From Sphingobium wenxiniae (GTDB lineage Bacteria > Pseudomonadota > Alphaproteobacteria > Sphingomonadales > Sphingomonadaceae): DNA of 64,000 nt. The stretch is taken from the NCBI RefSeq assembly GCF_007830065.1, contig NZ_VLKK01000003.1, positions 62,001 to 126,000 on the forward strand, read 5' to 3'. The translations under genes were made by a program, and so were the position numbers. Under the pieces are notes generated by a model. The model was not told the origin of the DNA and searched no databases. It was given only the letters and a program-made list of their open reading frames with translations. Of this stretch, positions 1-9,426 are shown piece by piece. Numbering within the stretch: the first letter of the stretch is position 1; each line of letters starts with the position of its first letter.

Positions 1-1615
1 CGGCGAGCGTGGAGATCGGATCGTTCGCCTCGCCCGACAGGCGGCTGTTGGTCAGCCGCCCGCCCAGCGTGGCGATCAGCCCCTCGACCGGCTCGAAGGA
101 GGCTTCAGCGAAGATCGTGGCTTCCTTGATCCGGTTGCGCACGCCGGTCGTCGTCGCGGCCATGCCCCGGCCCAGCATGGGGACGCCGGGAATGATCTGA
201 TGCTGCGATTCCATGATGCCGTAGGAGGTCAGCGAGCGATGGATGTCGGACGTGCTTTCCAGATAGGACGCGCCCAATATCCAGCCCAGCCCATTGTCGA
301 GATCGCGCACCAGGCGGTTTTCGGTCGAAAATATCTCCACCTTGTTCCTCTGACGGAACAGGGCGGGCGGTCCGCCGGGCTGGGTCGCGTCATAGCTTTC
401 GGACAGGATGTCGCGGACATAGCCGGTGGACGACACGAAGCGCAGGTCGCCCCATTGCCGCTCGACCCGCGCGTTCAGCAGCAGATAGTCGGAATGATAG
501 GGCTGGGCGACGCTGGAATCGCGAGTCAGCCGCCCCGCGCCGCGGGTCGCATATTGGGCGTCCCTGCCGTCGATCCGCTGGTAAAGGCCGCTGACGTCGA
601 TGGTCCAGTCTTCGTCCGGGACAACGCGCAGCGCCGCGCGCGTACCGTAGATGCGGGTGCGGTTGACGTCCCGCCGGTCCCGCGCCCGGTCGTCGATATA
701 GCCGCCTTCCTGCACGCCATAGCCGACGACGCGCAGCGCGATCTTCTCGGGCAATATGGGCAGGTTGAGCACGGCGGACAGGTCGCCGCCCGGATCGCCA
801 TGCTGCGTGGCGGAAAGGCCGGTCGACATCTGGCCGCCGGCCTCGCCCAGATTGGGCGCGTTGGGGATCATGCGGACGATGCCGCCCAGCGATCCCGCGC
901 CGTAAAGCGTGCCCTGCGGCCCTTCCAGCACCTCCACCCCGCGCATGTCGTAAAGGCGCAGGTCCGGGTCGGGCGCGGCGTAGTTGAGGCGCATGTCGCC
1001 CAGATATTGCCCCGTCGTCGCCTGGGTCGGGCCAGCCACGCCCGAATCCGCCATGGCGCGGATGAACAGCTTGTTGCGGCCCGCCCCGGCATGGGTGGAA
1101 CTGAGGCTCGCCACGCGGGAGAGGAGCGCCGCCGTTCCGCCCGCCGCTTCGCCGCCGTCGAACAGGGAAGCGTCCACCAGATCCACCATGCCCGCATAGC
1201 GCGGCAGCGGCAGGTCGCGCTTGGAGGCGGTGACGACGATTTCCGCTGGCGGAGGGGGCGGCGGAACTGATGCGGCGCCGGTGGGATGGCGGGGCGCCGG
1301 GCGCGCGGGAGGGGACGCGCGCACGATGCGGAACGTCCGCTCGTCGATCCGCTGGATGGAGGCGTCGCTGCCCTTGAGCAGGCGCTTGAGCGCGGCCTCC
1401 GCCGACATGCGGCCGCGCACGGCGGGCGTGGCGATGCCCGCGAGCGACTGGTCCGACATGCCGATGCTGGCGCCCGTTTGACGGCCGAGCGTTATCGCCG
1501 CCTCGCCCAGCCTGCCGGGAGCGAGGTCTATGGTCTGTCTGTCCGCCGCCCGCGCGGGCGTTGCGGCCGCTATGGCGAGGGCGGTGACGAAAAGGACGTC
1601 AGCTTTGCGGACCAT
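1..1615 (-). CDS. TonB-dependent receptor with N-terminal STN signalling domain (FecA-like), C-terminus cut by window edge
   Basis: Outer-membrane receptor predicted to import a chelate or other ligand using TonB energy and to signal to the anti-sigma factor encoded just upstream. From the ATG at 1615 there is a signal peptide (MVRKADVLFVTALAIAAA), then a secretin/TonB N-terminal (STN) domain at about residues 25-100, a proline/alanine linker, a TonB-box-like stretch (EIVVTASKRD) and a plug domain with the usual MRGVEVLEGPQGTLYGAGS motif. Beta-barrel sequence then continues to the window edge, so about 538 residues are visible and the C-terminal barrel is missing. The start has a good ribosome site (AAGAAGGGG) and lies 17 bases inside the end of the fecR-like gene, so translation is probably coupled. 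The ligand cannot be read from the sequence. Confidence 0.93.
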   Translation of the reverse strand, partial: MVRKADVLFVTALAIAAATPARAADRQTIDLAPGRLGEAAITLGRQTGASIGMSDQSLAGIATPAVRGRMSAEAALKRLLKGSDASIQRIDERTFRIVRASPPARPAPRHPTGAASVPPPPPPAEIVVTASKRDLPLPRYAGMVDLVDASLFDGGEAAGGTAALLSRVASLSSTHAGAGRNKLFIRAMADSGVAGPTQATTGQYLGDMRLNYAAPDPDLRLYDMRGVEVLEGPQGTLYGAGSLGGIVRMIPNAPNLGEAGGQMSTGLSATQHGDPGGDLSAVLNLPILPEKIALRVVGYGVQEGGYIDDRARDRRDVNRTRIYGTRAALRVVPDEDWTIDVSGLYQRIDGRDAQYATRGAGRLTRDSSVAQPYHSDYLLLNARVERQWGDLRFVSSTGYVRDILSESYDATQPGGPPALFRQRNKVEIFSTENRLVRDLDNGLGWILGASYLESTSDIHRSLTSYGIMESQHQIIPGVPMLGRGMAATTTGVRNRIKEATIFAEASFEPVEGLIATLGGRLTNSRLSGEANDPISTLA

Positions 1616-2555
1616 CCCCTTCTTTCAGCAGCCATCCATCCCCTTGGCGGACGGCGGTAAGGCCCATCAGCGGCGCGGCTCCGGCGAAGAAGCGGACCGG
1701 ATCGCGATCCAGCGCGATGGTGCCGGTGAAGCGCATCGCCGCCGCGCCGGGCGTGGCGGAAAGGCGGATGCCGATGGAGCGGGCGATATCCTCGCCTATG
1801 TCGCCGATCCTGGCATTGGCATAGACCAGCCGGCCGCCGCGCCAGCTCGCCACGGCCTCAGGCGCGATGTTCATGACGTGGATGCCGGCCGCATCCTCGG
1901 TCAGCGCGCGGCCTGCGGGAAGGGCGATGGCCTGCGCGGAGGGGTTGTAGATCACCTTGCCTTCCGACACGCCGATGCGCGTGGACGTGCCGCTGCGCAC
2001 GATGTTGAAGACGGTGCCCGCATCCTCGAACACAGCGTCGCCCACGTTCACGCGGAAAGGATCGGCTTCGTCATGCCGCACGGTGAAGGCCGCTTCGCCC
2101 TTGTCCAGCGCGGCGAAGCGCAGGTCCTTCCGATCCAGCCGAAGGGTCGTGCCGCCGTTCACGTCGATCCGCGTGCCGTCGTCCAGCGCGACGGTGCGGG
2201 TCTGGCCGGGCGCGGTCGTGACGGTGTAGATATCGCTGCGGTTCATGACGCCGAGCGATACCGCCCCCACCAGCGCCGCCGCCGCCGCGCCGCCGCCGAT
2301 CCAGCGCATCGGCCGCCAGCGGCGCTCGCGCGGAGGGCCGGCATCGTTGGCGGGGGCAGGCATGTGCACGGGGTCGGCGGGGATCATCTCCCCCAGCGCC
2401 GCGTCCTGCGCCATCAGCGCATCATAGGCGGCCGCATGGGCCGGATCGACCTCCAGCCATGCGGTGAAGCCTTCCCAATCGGCAAATTCCGGATCGCGCG
2501 TGCGGATCATCCACATGAGCGCATCCTCCTGGATCATGGCATCGGCCCTGTTCAT
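1599..2555 (-). CDS. FecR family anti-sigma / sigma regulator
   Basis: Inner-membrane regulator that relays ligand occupancy of the TonB receptor to the ECF sigma factor. It is 318 residues. A cytoplasmic N-terminal DUF4880-type segment (ALMWMIRTRDPEFADWEGF, about 12-50) is followed by one membrane span (about 85-104) and a periplasmic FecR domain (TAPGQTRTVALDDGTRIDVN onward). A C-terminal region ends in GWLLKEGDGPQS. It sits between the sigma gene (37-base gap) and the receptor gene (17-base overlap), all on the minus strand, which is the standard fecI-fecR-fecA order of cell-surface signalling systems. Signal direction is inferred from that family model. Confidence 0.93.
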   Translation of the reverse strand: MNRADAMIQEDALMWMIRTRDPEFADWEGFTAWLEVDPAHAAAYDALMAQDAALGEMIPADPVHMPAPANDAGPPRERRWRPMRWIGGGAAAAALVGAVSLGVMNRSDIYTVTTAPGQTRTVALDDGTRIDVNGGTTLRLDRKDLRFAALDKGEAAFTVRHDEADPFRVNVGDAVFEDAGTVFNIVRSGTSTRIGVSEGKVIYNPSAQAIALPAGRALTEDAAGIHVMNIAPEAVASWRGGRLVYANARIGDIGEDIARSIGIRLSATPGAAAMRFTGTIALDRDPVRFFAGAAPLMGLTAVRQGDGWLLKEGDGPQS

Positions 2556-2592
2556 TGTTCACCCCTTGCAGGCTGTGACGCCGCCGCCGCGC

Positions 2593-3111
2593 TCATTCCG
2601 TATCCAGCCTCTGCTTGAGGGCCAGCATGGCGCGATAGGCCTTCTGCAAATCCTTCTCCACGGTGGTGAGGCTGACGCCCAGTTCCTGCGCGATCTGGCG
2701 CTGGCCCACGCCTTCGATGCGGAAACGGCGGAATACCAGTTCGGCGCGCGGGCCAAGGCCGCGCAGCACGGCGCGCGCTTCCTCCAGCCGTTGCGTCAGG
2801 ATCATCCGTTCGTCGACGGCGATGTCGCCGGCGGGATCGGCCATCACGCCGCCCGCGCTCTCCGCCCAGCCCTGCTCGCGCCTTTCGCGGCGGATGGCGG
2901 AGCGGTAGCGGTCCAGCATGAGATTATTGGCCATGCGGTAGAGATAGGGCAGCGGATCGGCGACCGGACCCAGATCCTTCGCCTCCAGCTTCATCCACAT
3001 ATCCTGCAACATATCCTCCGCATCCTCGCCCGCGCCGCGCCCGCGCAGGAAACGCAGCAGGGCAGGGCGGTTCTGGAGGAAGATCGCGGAAAGGCCGTCG
3101 GCCATGTCCAT
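2593..3111 (-). CDS. ECF-type RNA polymerase sigma factor (FecI-like)
   Basis: Alternative sigma factor of 172 residues expected to transcribe the adjacent receptor genes. A region 2 is visible at about 11-75 (FLQNRPALLRFLRGRGAGED, LYRMANNLMLDRYRS). A region 4 helix-turn-helix lies at about 105-165 (GQRQIAQELGVSLTTVEKDL). Regions 1.1 and 3 are absent, as usual for ECF factors. It is first in the minus-strand cluster with the fecR-like and TonB receptor genes. An ATG two codons downstream is an alternative start. I see no convincing Fur box in the 88 bases upstream, so iron control is not supported by the sequence. Confidence 0.93.
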   Translation of the reverse strand: MDMADGLSAIFLQNRPALLRFLRGRGAGEDAEDMLQDMWMKLEAKDLGPVADPLPYLYRMANNLMLDRYRSAIRRERREQGWAESAGGVMADPAGDIAVDERMILTQRLEEARAVLRGLGPRAELVFRRFRIEGVGQRQIAQELGVSLTTVEKDLQKAYRAMLALKQRLDTE

Positions 3112-3199
3112 TCAGGGTCCAGTGCTTGCCGTTCAGGCGCGATGCAATAGAGGCGCGGGCGGGGTCTTGGCAAGCTGATGACGGTTTGCCGGAGCGCAA

Positions 3200-3418
3200 T
3201 CAACCGGCGCTCAGTTCCGACCGCAGCTTGAGCACCTGCGCGCCCGTGTCCGTGATGACGAGGCAGGCCGGATCGTGCCGCGAGCCGTTGCGGCGCACCC
3301 GAACGCCCTCGATCGTCCGTTCGACCTCATGATCGAAACATTCCGAGATCCGCCCTCGGGCGACGCCCTGACCGCGGTTCCATCTGACGCGCATTCCCTT
3401 GCGAAGGCTGTCGAGCAT
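3200..3418 (-). CDS. DUF2945 (HVA1/Tudor-like) small protein
   Basis: A 72-residue protein that matches the DUF2945 pattern: a short KGMRVRWNRGQG start, a central glycine/arginine strand region (ARGRISECF, IEGVRVRRNGSRHDPACLVI) and a C-terminal strand plus tail (GAQVLKLRSELS). Members are small SH3/Tudor-like beta-barrel proteins of unknown biochemical role. It stands alone on the minus strand between the sigma gene and a plus-strand glycosyltransferase gene. Only the family is assigned; no function is claimed. Confidence 0.75.
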   Translation of the reverse strand: MLDSLRKGMRVRWNRGQGVARGRISECFDHEVERTIEGVRVRRNGSRHDPACLVITDTGAQVLKLRSELSAG

Positions 3419-3543
3419 GAAGGACCATCCTTTCCCGACGGGGCATCGGCATTTCCATCATCCTTTGCGCCGGCGTCGGGAAAATGTCCGAAGACGGGAC
3501 CGGTTCCCTTGGGTTTTGGGTCCGGCTGGGTTAAGGGGCCGGG

Positions 3544-4722
3544 ATGGATGCAACCGGGCTGCGCGTGGCGCTTTTCAGCGGCAATTACAACTATGTGCGA
3601 GACGGCGCGAATCAGGCGCTCAATCGTTTCGTGGGCTATCTGCTGCGGCAGGGGGCGGCGGTCCGCGTCTATTCCGCGACGATCGACACGCCCGCCTTCG
3701 AACCGACCGGCGATCTGGTGAGCGCGCCCTCCATCCCCGTTCCGGGGCGCACGGAATATCGGATTCCCTATCGCATGTCGGGCGCGATGAGACGCGATCT
3801 GGCGGCTTTCGCGCCCAATCTGGTCCATGTGTCCAGCCCCGACCCGCTCGGCCATCGCGCGGTGAGCTGGGCACGGCAGCGGGGATTGCCCGCCGTCGCC
3901 TCCGTCCATACCCGATTTGAGACTTACCCCCGCTATTACGGACTGGCCTTTCTGGAGCCGGTGATCGAATCGATGCTGCGCCGTTTCTATCGCCGGTGCG
4001 ACGCCATCGTCGCGCCGTCCGAATCCATGGCGCAACTGCTGCGCGAACAGCGGATGAGCTATGATGTCGGCATCTGGACGCGGGGCATCGACCGGGAAAT
4101 CTTCCATCCGGGCCGCCGTGACATCGCCTGGCGGCGCGCGGTCGGGATCGAGGATGACATGCCCGTCATCGGTTTCGTCGGGCGGCTGGTGATGGAAAAG
4201 GGGCTGGACGTCTTTTCCGACGCCATCGACCAGCTCGTCACGCGGCAGGTACGGCATAAGGTGCTGGTGGTGGGCGAAGGCCCGGCGCGGGAGTGGTTCG
4301 AGAACCGCCTGCCGCGGGCGATCTTCACCGGATTCCAGAAAGGCCCCGACCTGGGCCGCGCGGTCGCCAGCATGGACATGCTGTTCAACCCGTCCGTCAC
4401 GGAAACCTTCGGCAATGTGACGCTGGAGGCGATGGCCTGCGGGCTGCCCACCGTCGCGGCGCGCGCGACGGGCAGCGAAAGCCTGGTCACGGACGGCGTG
4501 ACGGGGCGGCTGATCCGGCCGGGTGCCATCGGGGCCTTCGCCGACGCCTTGCAGGGCTATTGCACGGACGGCGCCGCGCGCGCGCAGGCCGGACGGGCGG
4601 CGATGGCGGAAGCGGAGCGTTATGGCTGGGATCAGGTCAATCAGGCGCTGGTCGACACTTATCTGCGGATCATCCGTCAGCGCGCGCACGGCGCGATGAT
4701 GAAGGCCAGCCCGGTTCCCTGA
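3544..4722 (+). CDS. GT4-family glycosyltransferase (alpha-mannosyltransferase-like)
   Basis: A 392-residue GT-B fold glycosyltransferase. The N-terminal domain begins LRVALFSGNYNYVRDGANQA and keeps the acceptor-side pattern of family 4 enzymes (SVHTRFETYPRYYG). The C-terminal donor domain has IGFVGRLVMEKGLDVF and the EX7E motif in TETFGNVTLEAMACGLPTV. It resembles GDP-mannose-type transferases used for glycolipids or polysaccharide, but the donor and acceptor cannot be fixed. It lies 28 bases upstream of rarA on the same strand; a functional link to rarA is unlikely. The ATG at 3544 is the first start in frame with the conserved N-terminus. Confidence 0.88.
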   Translation: MDATGLRVALFSGNYNYVRDGANQALNRFVGYLLRQGAAVRVYSATIDTPAFEPTGDLVSAPSIPVPGRTEYRIPYRMSGAMRRDLAAFAPNLVHVSSPDPLGHRAVSWARQRGLPAVASVHTRFETYPRYYGLAFLEPVIESMLRRFYRRCDAIVAPSESMAQLLREQRMSYDVGIWTRGIDREIFHPGRRDIAWRRAVGIEDDMPVIGFVGRLVMEKGLDVFSDAIDQLVTRQVRHKVLVVGEGPAREWFENRLPRAIFTGFQKGPDLGRAVASMDMLFNPSVTETFGNVTLEAMACGLPTVAARATGSESLVTDGVTGRLIRPGAIGAFADALQGYCTDGAARAQAGRAAMAEAERYGWDQVNQALVDTYLRIIRQRAHGAMMKASPVP

Positions 4723-4750
4723 ACGGCAAAGCATCCCTATATCGGGAGCG

Positions 4751-6061
4751 ATGGCAGATCTTTTCGCACAGGATGACGTTTCGGCGGAGGCCGAGGGCGG
4801 CCCGCTGGCCGACCGACTGCGCCCGCGCACGTTGACCGACGTGGTGGGGCAGGATCACCTGACCGGCCCGGACGGCGCGATCGGGCGGATGGTGGCGGCG
4901 GGGCGGCTGTCCTCCATCATCCTGTGGGGACCGCCGGGGACGGGCAAGACCACCATTTCCCGCCTGCTCGCAGATGCGGTGGGCATGCGGTTCGAGCCGA
5001 TTTCAGCGGTGTTTTCCGGCGTCGCGGACCTCAAGAAGGTCTTTGCCGCCGCGAAGGATCATGCTCGGATGGGGCAGCGGACATTGCTGTTCGTGGACGA
5101 GATCCACCGTTTCAACCGGGCGCAGCAGGACAGCTTCCTGCCCTTTGTCGAGGACGGCACGGTCACGCTGGTCGGCGCGACGACCGAGAATCCGAGTTTC
5201 GAGCTGAATGCCGCGCTTCTTTCCCGCGCGCAGGTGCTGATCCTGCGGCGGCTGGACGCGGCGGCGCTGGAATTGCTGCTGGACCGGGCCGAAGCGCTGA
5301 TGGAGCGCCCTTTGCCGCTGGACGCCGCCGCACGGGAGGCGTTGATCGCCAGCGCGGATGGGGACGGGCGCTTCCTGCTCAATCAGGTGGAGACGCTTTA
5401 TTCCATCGATTTGCCCGAGGCGCTCGATCCGGCGGGGCTGTCGGCGCTGCTCCACCGGCGCGTCGCCGTCTATGACAAGGATCGGGAGGGGCATTACAAC
5501 CTCATCTCCGCGCTGCATAAATCCTTGCGCGGGTCCGATCCGCAGGCGGCGCTTTACTATCTCGCCCGGATGCTGACGGCGGGGGAGGAGCCGCTCTATG
5601 TGCTGCGGCGGCTGGTGCGTTTTGCGAGCGAGGATATCGGCCTCGCCGATCCGCAGGCGCTGGTGCAGTGCCTTGCGGCGAAGGATGCCTATGACTTCCT
5701 GGGCAGTCCCGAAGGCGAACTCGCCATCGTGCAAGCGTGTCTCTATTGCGCCACCGCGCCCAAATCCAACGCGGCCTATAAGGCGATGAAATCCGCGTGG
5801 AAATCGGCGCGGGACACCGGATCGTTGATGCCGCCGCAGAATATCCTCAATGCGCCGACCAAACTGATGAAGCAGGTCGGCTACGGCAAGGGATATGAAT
5901 ATGACCATGACGCGGCCGACGGCTTTTCCGGCGCGAATTACTGGCCGGAGGAAATCGGGCCGCAGACCTTCTACGAGCCGACCGAGCGCGGCTTCGAGGC
6001 GCGGGTGGCCGAACGCATCGCCTATTGGAACAAGCTGCGGCGGGAGCAGGGAGAGGCGTGA
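4751..6061 (+). CDS. rarA: replication-associated recombination protein A (AAA+ ATPase)
   Basis: RarA/MgsA is a clamp-loader-like AAA+ ATPase that acts at stalled replication forks. The 436-residue length is normal. The Walker A motif is at residues 60-68 (GPPGTGKTT), Walker B is in [11 protein letters not shown], sensor 1 is in [14 protein letters not shown], and the C-terminal tetramerisation part contains [20 protein letters not shown]. The stop overlaps the GTG start of the next gene (GTGA), which suggests translational coupling with an uncharacterised RNase H-fold-like protein. Assignment is firm. Confidence 0.97.
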   Translation: MADLFAQDDVSAEAEGGPLADRLRPRTLTDVVGQDHLTGPDGAIGRMVAAGRLSSIILWGPPGTGKTTISRLLADAVGMRFEPISAVFSGVADLKKVFAAAKDHARMGQRTLLFVDEIHRFNRAQQDSFLPFVEDGTVTLVGATTENPSFELNAALLSRAQVLILRRLDAAALELLLDRAEALMERPLPLDAAAREALIASADGDGRFLLNQVETLYSIDLPEALDPAGLSALLHRRVAVYDKDREGHYNLISALHKSLRGSDPQAALYYLARMLTAGEEPLYVLRRLVRFASEDIGLADPQALVQCLAAKDAYDFLGSPEGELAIVQACLYCATAPKSNAAYKAMKSAWKSARDTGSLMPPQNILNAPTKLMKQVGYGKGYEYDHDAADGFSGANYWPEEIGPQTFYEPTERGFEARVAERIAYWNKLRREQGEA

Positions 6062-6912
6062 CGCCCCGTTTTGAACGGTTCGTCGCGATTGACTGGTCGG
6101 GCGCCAAGGGCGCGCGGCATAAGGGGATCGCGGTCGCGGCCTGCGAAGGGGGCGGCGCCCCTGCCATGGTGGAAGCCCCCGGCGGCGTCTGGTCGCGGAT
6201 TGATGTCGCGGACTGGGTGATCGAGGCCGCGAAGGACAAGCCAACGCTGTTCGGCTTCGATTTCAGCTTCGCGCCGCCCTTCGTGGCGCGGGGCGGCTAT
6301 CTGCCGGGAGAAGCGACGCCGGAAAGCGGACCGGACTTCTGGGCCTATGTCGACCGGATTTGCGAGGATATCGACCTGGGCGCGGCCAGCCTGCTGGAAA
6401 GCACGCATCGCCGCCATTTCTATTTCGGCAAGGCGGATGGGGTGAAGGCCGACTTCATGCACAACCGCGTCTGCGAAGCGCATTACAATGCGGGCGGCGG
6501 CGGCAAGCCCTCCACCGTCTATGACGCCATCGGCGCGGCGCAGGTGGCGAAGGCGAGCTTTGCGGGAATGCGCCTGCTGCACCGGGTCCGGCCGCATGTG
6601 CCGATATGGCCTTTCGATCCGCTTCCGGGCCAAGGCTCGCTGGTGGTCGAGATATATACCAGCATCGCCGCCCGCGCCGCCGGACGGCCCAAAGGGCGGA
6701 CCAAGATGCGCGACATGGCGGCGCTGAACGACGCCCTGTCGGTGCTGGGCTGCGCGCCCTATGCCGGGCCGGCGCCGGACGATCATGGCGCGGACGCGCT
6801 TCTTACCGCCGCATGGATGCGCGGCGCGGCGGGAAGAAGCGCGCTTTGGCGGCCCACGCCGCTCGATATGCAAATCGCCGCGACTGAGGGCTGGACGTTC
6901 GGCGTCATCTGA
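6058..6912 (+). CDS. uncharacterised protein with DUF429-like RNase H-fold pattern
   Basis: A 284-residue protein starting at the GTG that overlaps the rarA stop; an in-frame upstream ATG at 6025 would sit inside rarA. No characterised family is recognised with certainty. The spacing of acidic motifs resembles DUF429 / RNase H-like nucleases: D12 in AIDWSGAKG on the first strand, D68 in LFGFDFSFAPPF, E199 in SLVVEIYTSIAA and D246 in DDHGADALLTAAWM near the C-terminus. The family reading and any nuclease activity are inferences from these motifs. Coupling to rarA hints at a role in DNA metabolism, but proximity alone does not prove it. tRNA-Thr follows 26 bases downstream. Confidence 0.75.
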   Translation: MTPRFERFVAIDWSGAKGARHKGIAVAACEGGGAPAMVEAPGGVWSRIDVADWVIEAAKDKPTLFGFDFSFAPPFVARGGYLPGEATPESGPDFWAYVDRICEDIDLGAASLLESTHRRHFYFGKADGVKADFMHNRVCEAHYNAGGGGKPSTVYDAIGAAQVAKASFAGMRLLHRVRPHVPIWPFDPLPGQGSLVVEIYTSIAARAAGRPKGRTKMRDMAALNDALSVLGCAPYAGPAPDDHGADALLTAAWMRGAAGRSALWRPTPLDMQIAATEGWTFGVI

Positions 6913-6938
6913 TAGTATGGGCGTCCCCGGACAGCGAG

Positions 6939-7013
<75 letters not shown>

Positions 7014-7092
7014 TCTTCAAATAGCCTGGCGCTGTCCGTCTTTATTCCCCGTCGCACTGGCGCGGGGGCCGGGCGCTCCCTATAGCAGGGCC

Positions 7093-9423
7093 ATGGCATC
7101 TACCCAGAAGCAGAAGAAATCCGCGCCTCCGCGCGACAAGGTGCGCCCCGCCGGATTCCCGACCCGCGATCAGGTGATGGAATTCATCACCTCCTCCGAC
7201 CAGCCTGCGGGCAAACGCGAAATTGCCAAGGCGTTCGGCCTCAAGGGGCAGGAGAAGATCGCGCTCAAGGCATTGCTCAAAGACATGGCCGACGAAGGGC
7301 TGATCGACATCGGCCCCGCGCGCGCCTTTCACAAGATGGGCGGCGTGCCCAAGGTGACGGTGCTGCGGATCGTCGATGTGGACGACACGACCCTGATCGC
7401 CACGCCCGAACGCTGGGAGGCGGAGGGCCAGCCCGCGCCGCGCCTGCGCGTGGTGGAGCGAGGGAAGCGCGGCGCGCTCACCATCGGCGACCGGATATTG
7501 GCGCGCACCGAGGAAGCCGGGCGCGGTTGGGTCGCGCACCCGATGAAGAAGCTCGCCAAGGCCAGCGAGGAACTGCTGGGCGTGGTGGAGGAAGGGCCGA
7601 AAGAACAAAATGGCGTCGGCAAGCTGTGGCTGCGCCCCGTCGACAAGCGCATCCGCCGGGATACACCCATTTCCGACGCGGGCACGGCCAAGCCCGGCGA
7701 TCTGGTGCTGGCCGAGCCGGTCGGACGCCCGCCCCGCATCACCGCGCGGGTCACGGACATATTGGGCGATCCCTTCGCGCCCCGCAGCTTCAGCCTGATC
7801 GCCATTCACAAGCATGGCATCCCCCATGTCTTTCCCGAACAGGCGGAGGAGGAGGCGGTCACGGCCTCGAAGCTGCCGCTGCATGAGGACAAGCGCGAAG
7901 ACCTGCGCCACCTGCCCATCGTCGCCATCGACCCGGCGGACGCGCGCGACCATGACGATGCCGTATGGGCCGCGCCGGATGACGATCCCGCCAATCCGGG
8001 CGGCTATCGCGCCATCGTCGCCATCGCGGACGTCAGCTATTATGTCCGCCCCGGCAGCGCGCTCGACCGGGAAGCGCGCAAGCGCGGCAACAGCGTCTAT
8101 TTCCCCGACCTCGTCGTGCCGATGCTGCCGCACCAGCTTTCCTCGGACATGTGCTCGCTTCGCGCGGGGGAGGACAGGGCGGCCATGGCCTGCCACCTCG
8201 TCGTCGATGCAAAGGGCAAGGTGACGTCATGGCGCTTTTCCCGCGCGGTGATCCGCGTGGCGGCGGTGCTCGCCTATGAGGACGCGCAGGCGGCGATTGA
8301 CGGGACGAAGGAGCACGACCTGCTGGAACCGGCGCTGAGGCCGCTTTGGGCGTGCTGGGCGCTGCTCCGCAAGGCGCGGGAGAAGCGCGATCCGCTGGCG
8401 CTGGACCTGCCCGAACGGCGCGTGGTGCTGGACGAATGGGGCAAGATCACCAGCGTCGCCGTGCGCGAACGGCTCGACGCGCATATGCTGATCGAAGACT
8501 ATATGATCGCCGCCAATGTCGCCGCCGCCAAGGCGCTTGAGGCCAAGAAGGCGCCGGTCATGTATCGCGACCATGAACCGCCCAGCCGCGACAAGCTGGT
8601 GGCGCTCAAGGATTATCTCGCGACCTTCGACATCGATTTCGCGCTGGGGCAGGTCATCAAGCCGTCCACCTTCAACCGCCTGATCGAGCGTGTCGGGGAG
8701 GCGGAGGAAAAGCCGCAGATCATGGAGCAGATCCTGCGCAGCCAGACGCAGGCCTATTACAGCCCGCAGAATATGGGGCATTTCGGGCTGGCGCTGGGCA
8801 GCTACGCGCATTTTACCTCGCCGATCCGCCGCTATGCCGACCTGCTGGTGCACCGGGCGCTGGTGGGCGCCCATGGGCTGGAACTGCCCGCGCCCAAGGG
8901 CGGCGCGCTGCCCGACCGGACCGCGCTCAGCGGCGAGGATTATGAGAATATGGGCCGCGTGGGCGAGATGATCAGCCAGCATGAACGCCGCGCGATGGAG
9001 GCGGAGCGGGAAACCGTCGACCGCTATGTCGCGGCCTTCCTGGCGGCCCATGTCGGCGAACTGGTCGAGGCGCGGATCACCGGCGTCCAGAATTTCGGCT
9101 TCTTCGCCACGGTCGAAGGGCTGGGCGGCGACGGGCTGGTGCCGGTATCGACGCTGGGCGACGAGCGTTTCTATTATGACGAAGCGGCGCGCGCGCTCGA
9201 AGGCGTGGAAAGCGGCGAGCGTTATACCGTGGGCCAGCGTCTGCAATTGCGGCTGGCGGAGGCTGACCCGATCAACGGCGCGCTGCGCTTCGCACTGCCC
9301 GATGCGCCGCCGCAGCGGCCGAGTTTCAGGAAGGATCGCGCGCGGCCGGGGGGCATCAAGCGCGGCCGCCCCGCCAATATCCGCCATATCGGCAGCGCGC
9401 GGGGCAGGCACAAGAAGCGCTGA
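7093..9423 (+). CDS. rnr: ribonuclease R
   Basis: A processive 3'-to-5' exoribonuclease of the RNB family that degrades structured RNA. The protein is 776 residues. It has an N-terminal winged-helix and cold-shock region, a central RNB domain with the metal-binding acidic cluster in IDPADARDHDDAVWA, and the conserved FTSPIRRYADLLVHRAL segment. A C-terminal S1 domain (GELVEARITGVQNFGFFAT) ends in a strongly basic tail (RHIGSARGRHKKR), as is usual for RNase R rather than RNase II. It is convergent with the universal stress gene, with 3 bases between the stops. Confidence 0.97.
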   Translation: MASTQKQKKSAPPRDKVRPAGFPTRDQVMEFITSSDQPAGKREIAKAFGLKGQEKIALKALLKDMADEGLIDIGPARAFHKMGGVPKVTVLRIVDVDDTTLIATPERWEAEGQPAPRLRVVERGKRGALTIGDRILARTEEAGRGWVAHPMKKLAKASEELLGVVEEGPKEQNGVGKLWLRPVDKRIRRDTPISDAGTAKPGDLVLAEPVGRPPRITARVTDILGDPFAPRSFSLIAIHKHGIPHVFPEQAEEEAVTASKLPLHEDKREDLRHLPIVAIDPADARDHDDAVWAAPDDDPANPGGYRAIVAIADVSYYVRPGSALDREARKRGNSVYFPDLVVPMLPHQLSSDMCSLRAGEDRAAMACHLVVDAKGKVTSWRFSRAVIRVAAVLAYEDAQAAIDGTKEHDLLEPALRPLWACWALLRKAREKRDPLALDLPERRVVLDEWGKITSVAVRERLDAHMLIEDYMIAANVAAAKALEAKKAPVMYRDHEPPSRDKLVALKDYLATFDIDFALGQVIKPSTFNRLIERVGEAEEKPQIMEQILRSQTQAYYSPQNMGHFGLALGSYAHFTSPIRRYADLLVHRALVGAHGLELPAPKGGALPDRTALSGEDYENMGRVGEMISQHERRAMEAERETVDRYVAAFLAAHVGELVEARITGVQNFGFFATVEGLGGDGLVPVSTLGDERFYYDEAARALEGVESGERYTVGQRLQLRLAEADPINGALRFALPDAPPQRPSFRKDRARPGGIKRGRPANIRHIGSARGRHKKR

Positions 9424-9426
9424 GGA

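Noticed and set aside
3112..3199. Fur box upstream of the ECF sigma gene
   Set aside because: No match to a GATAATGATAATCATTATC-type pattern could be seen.
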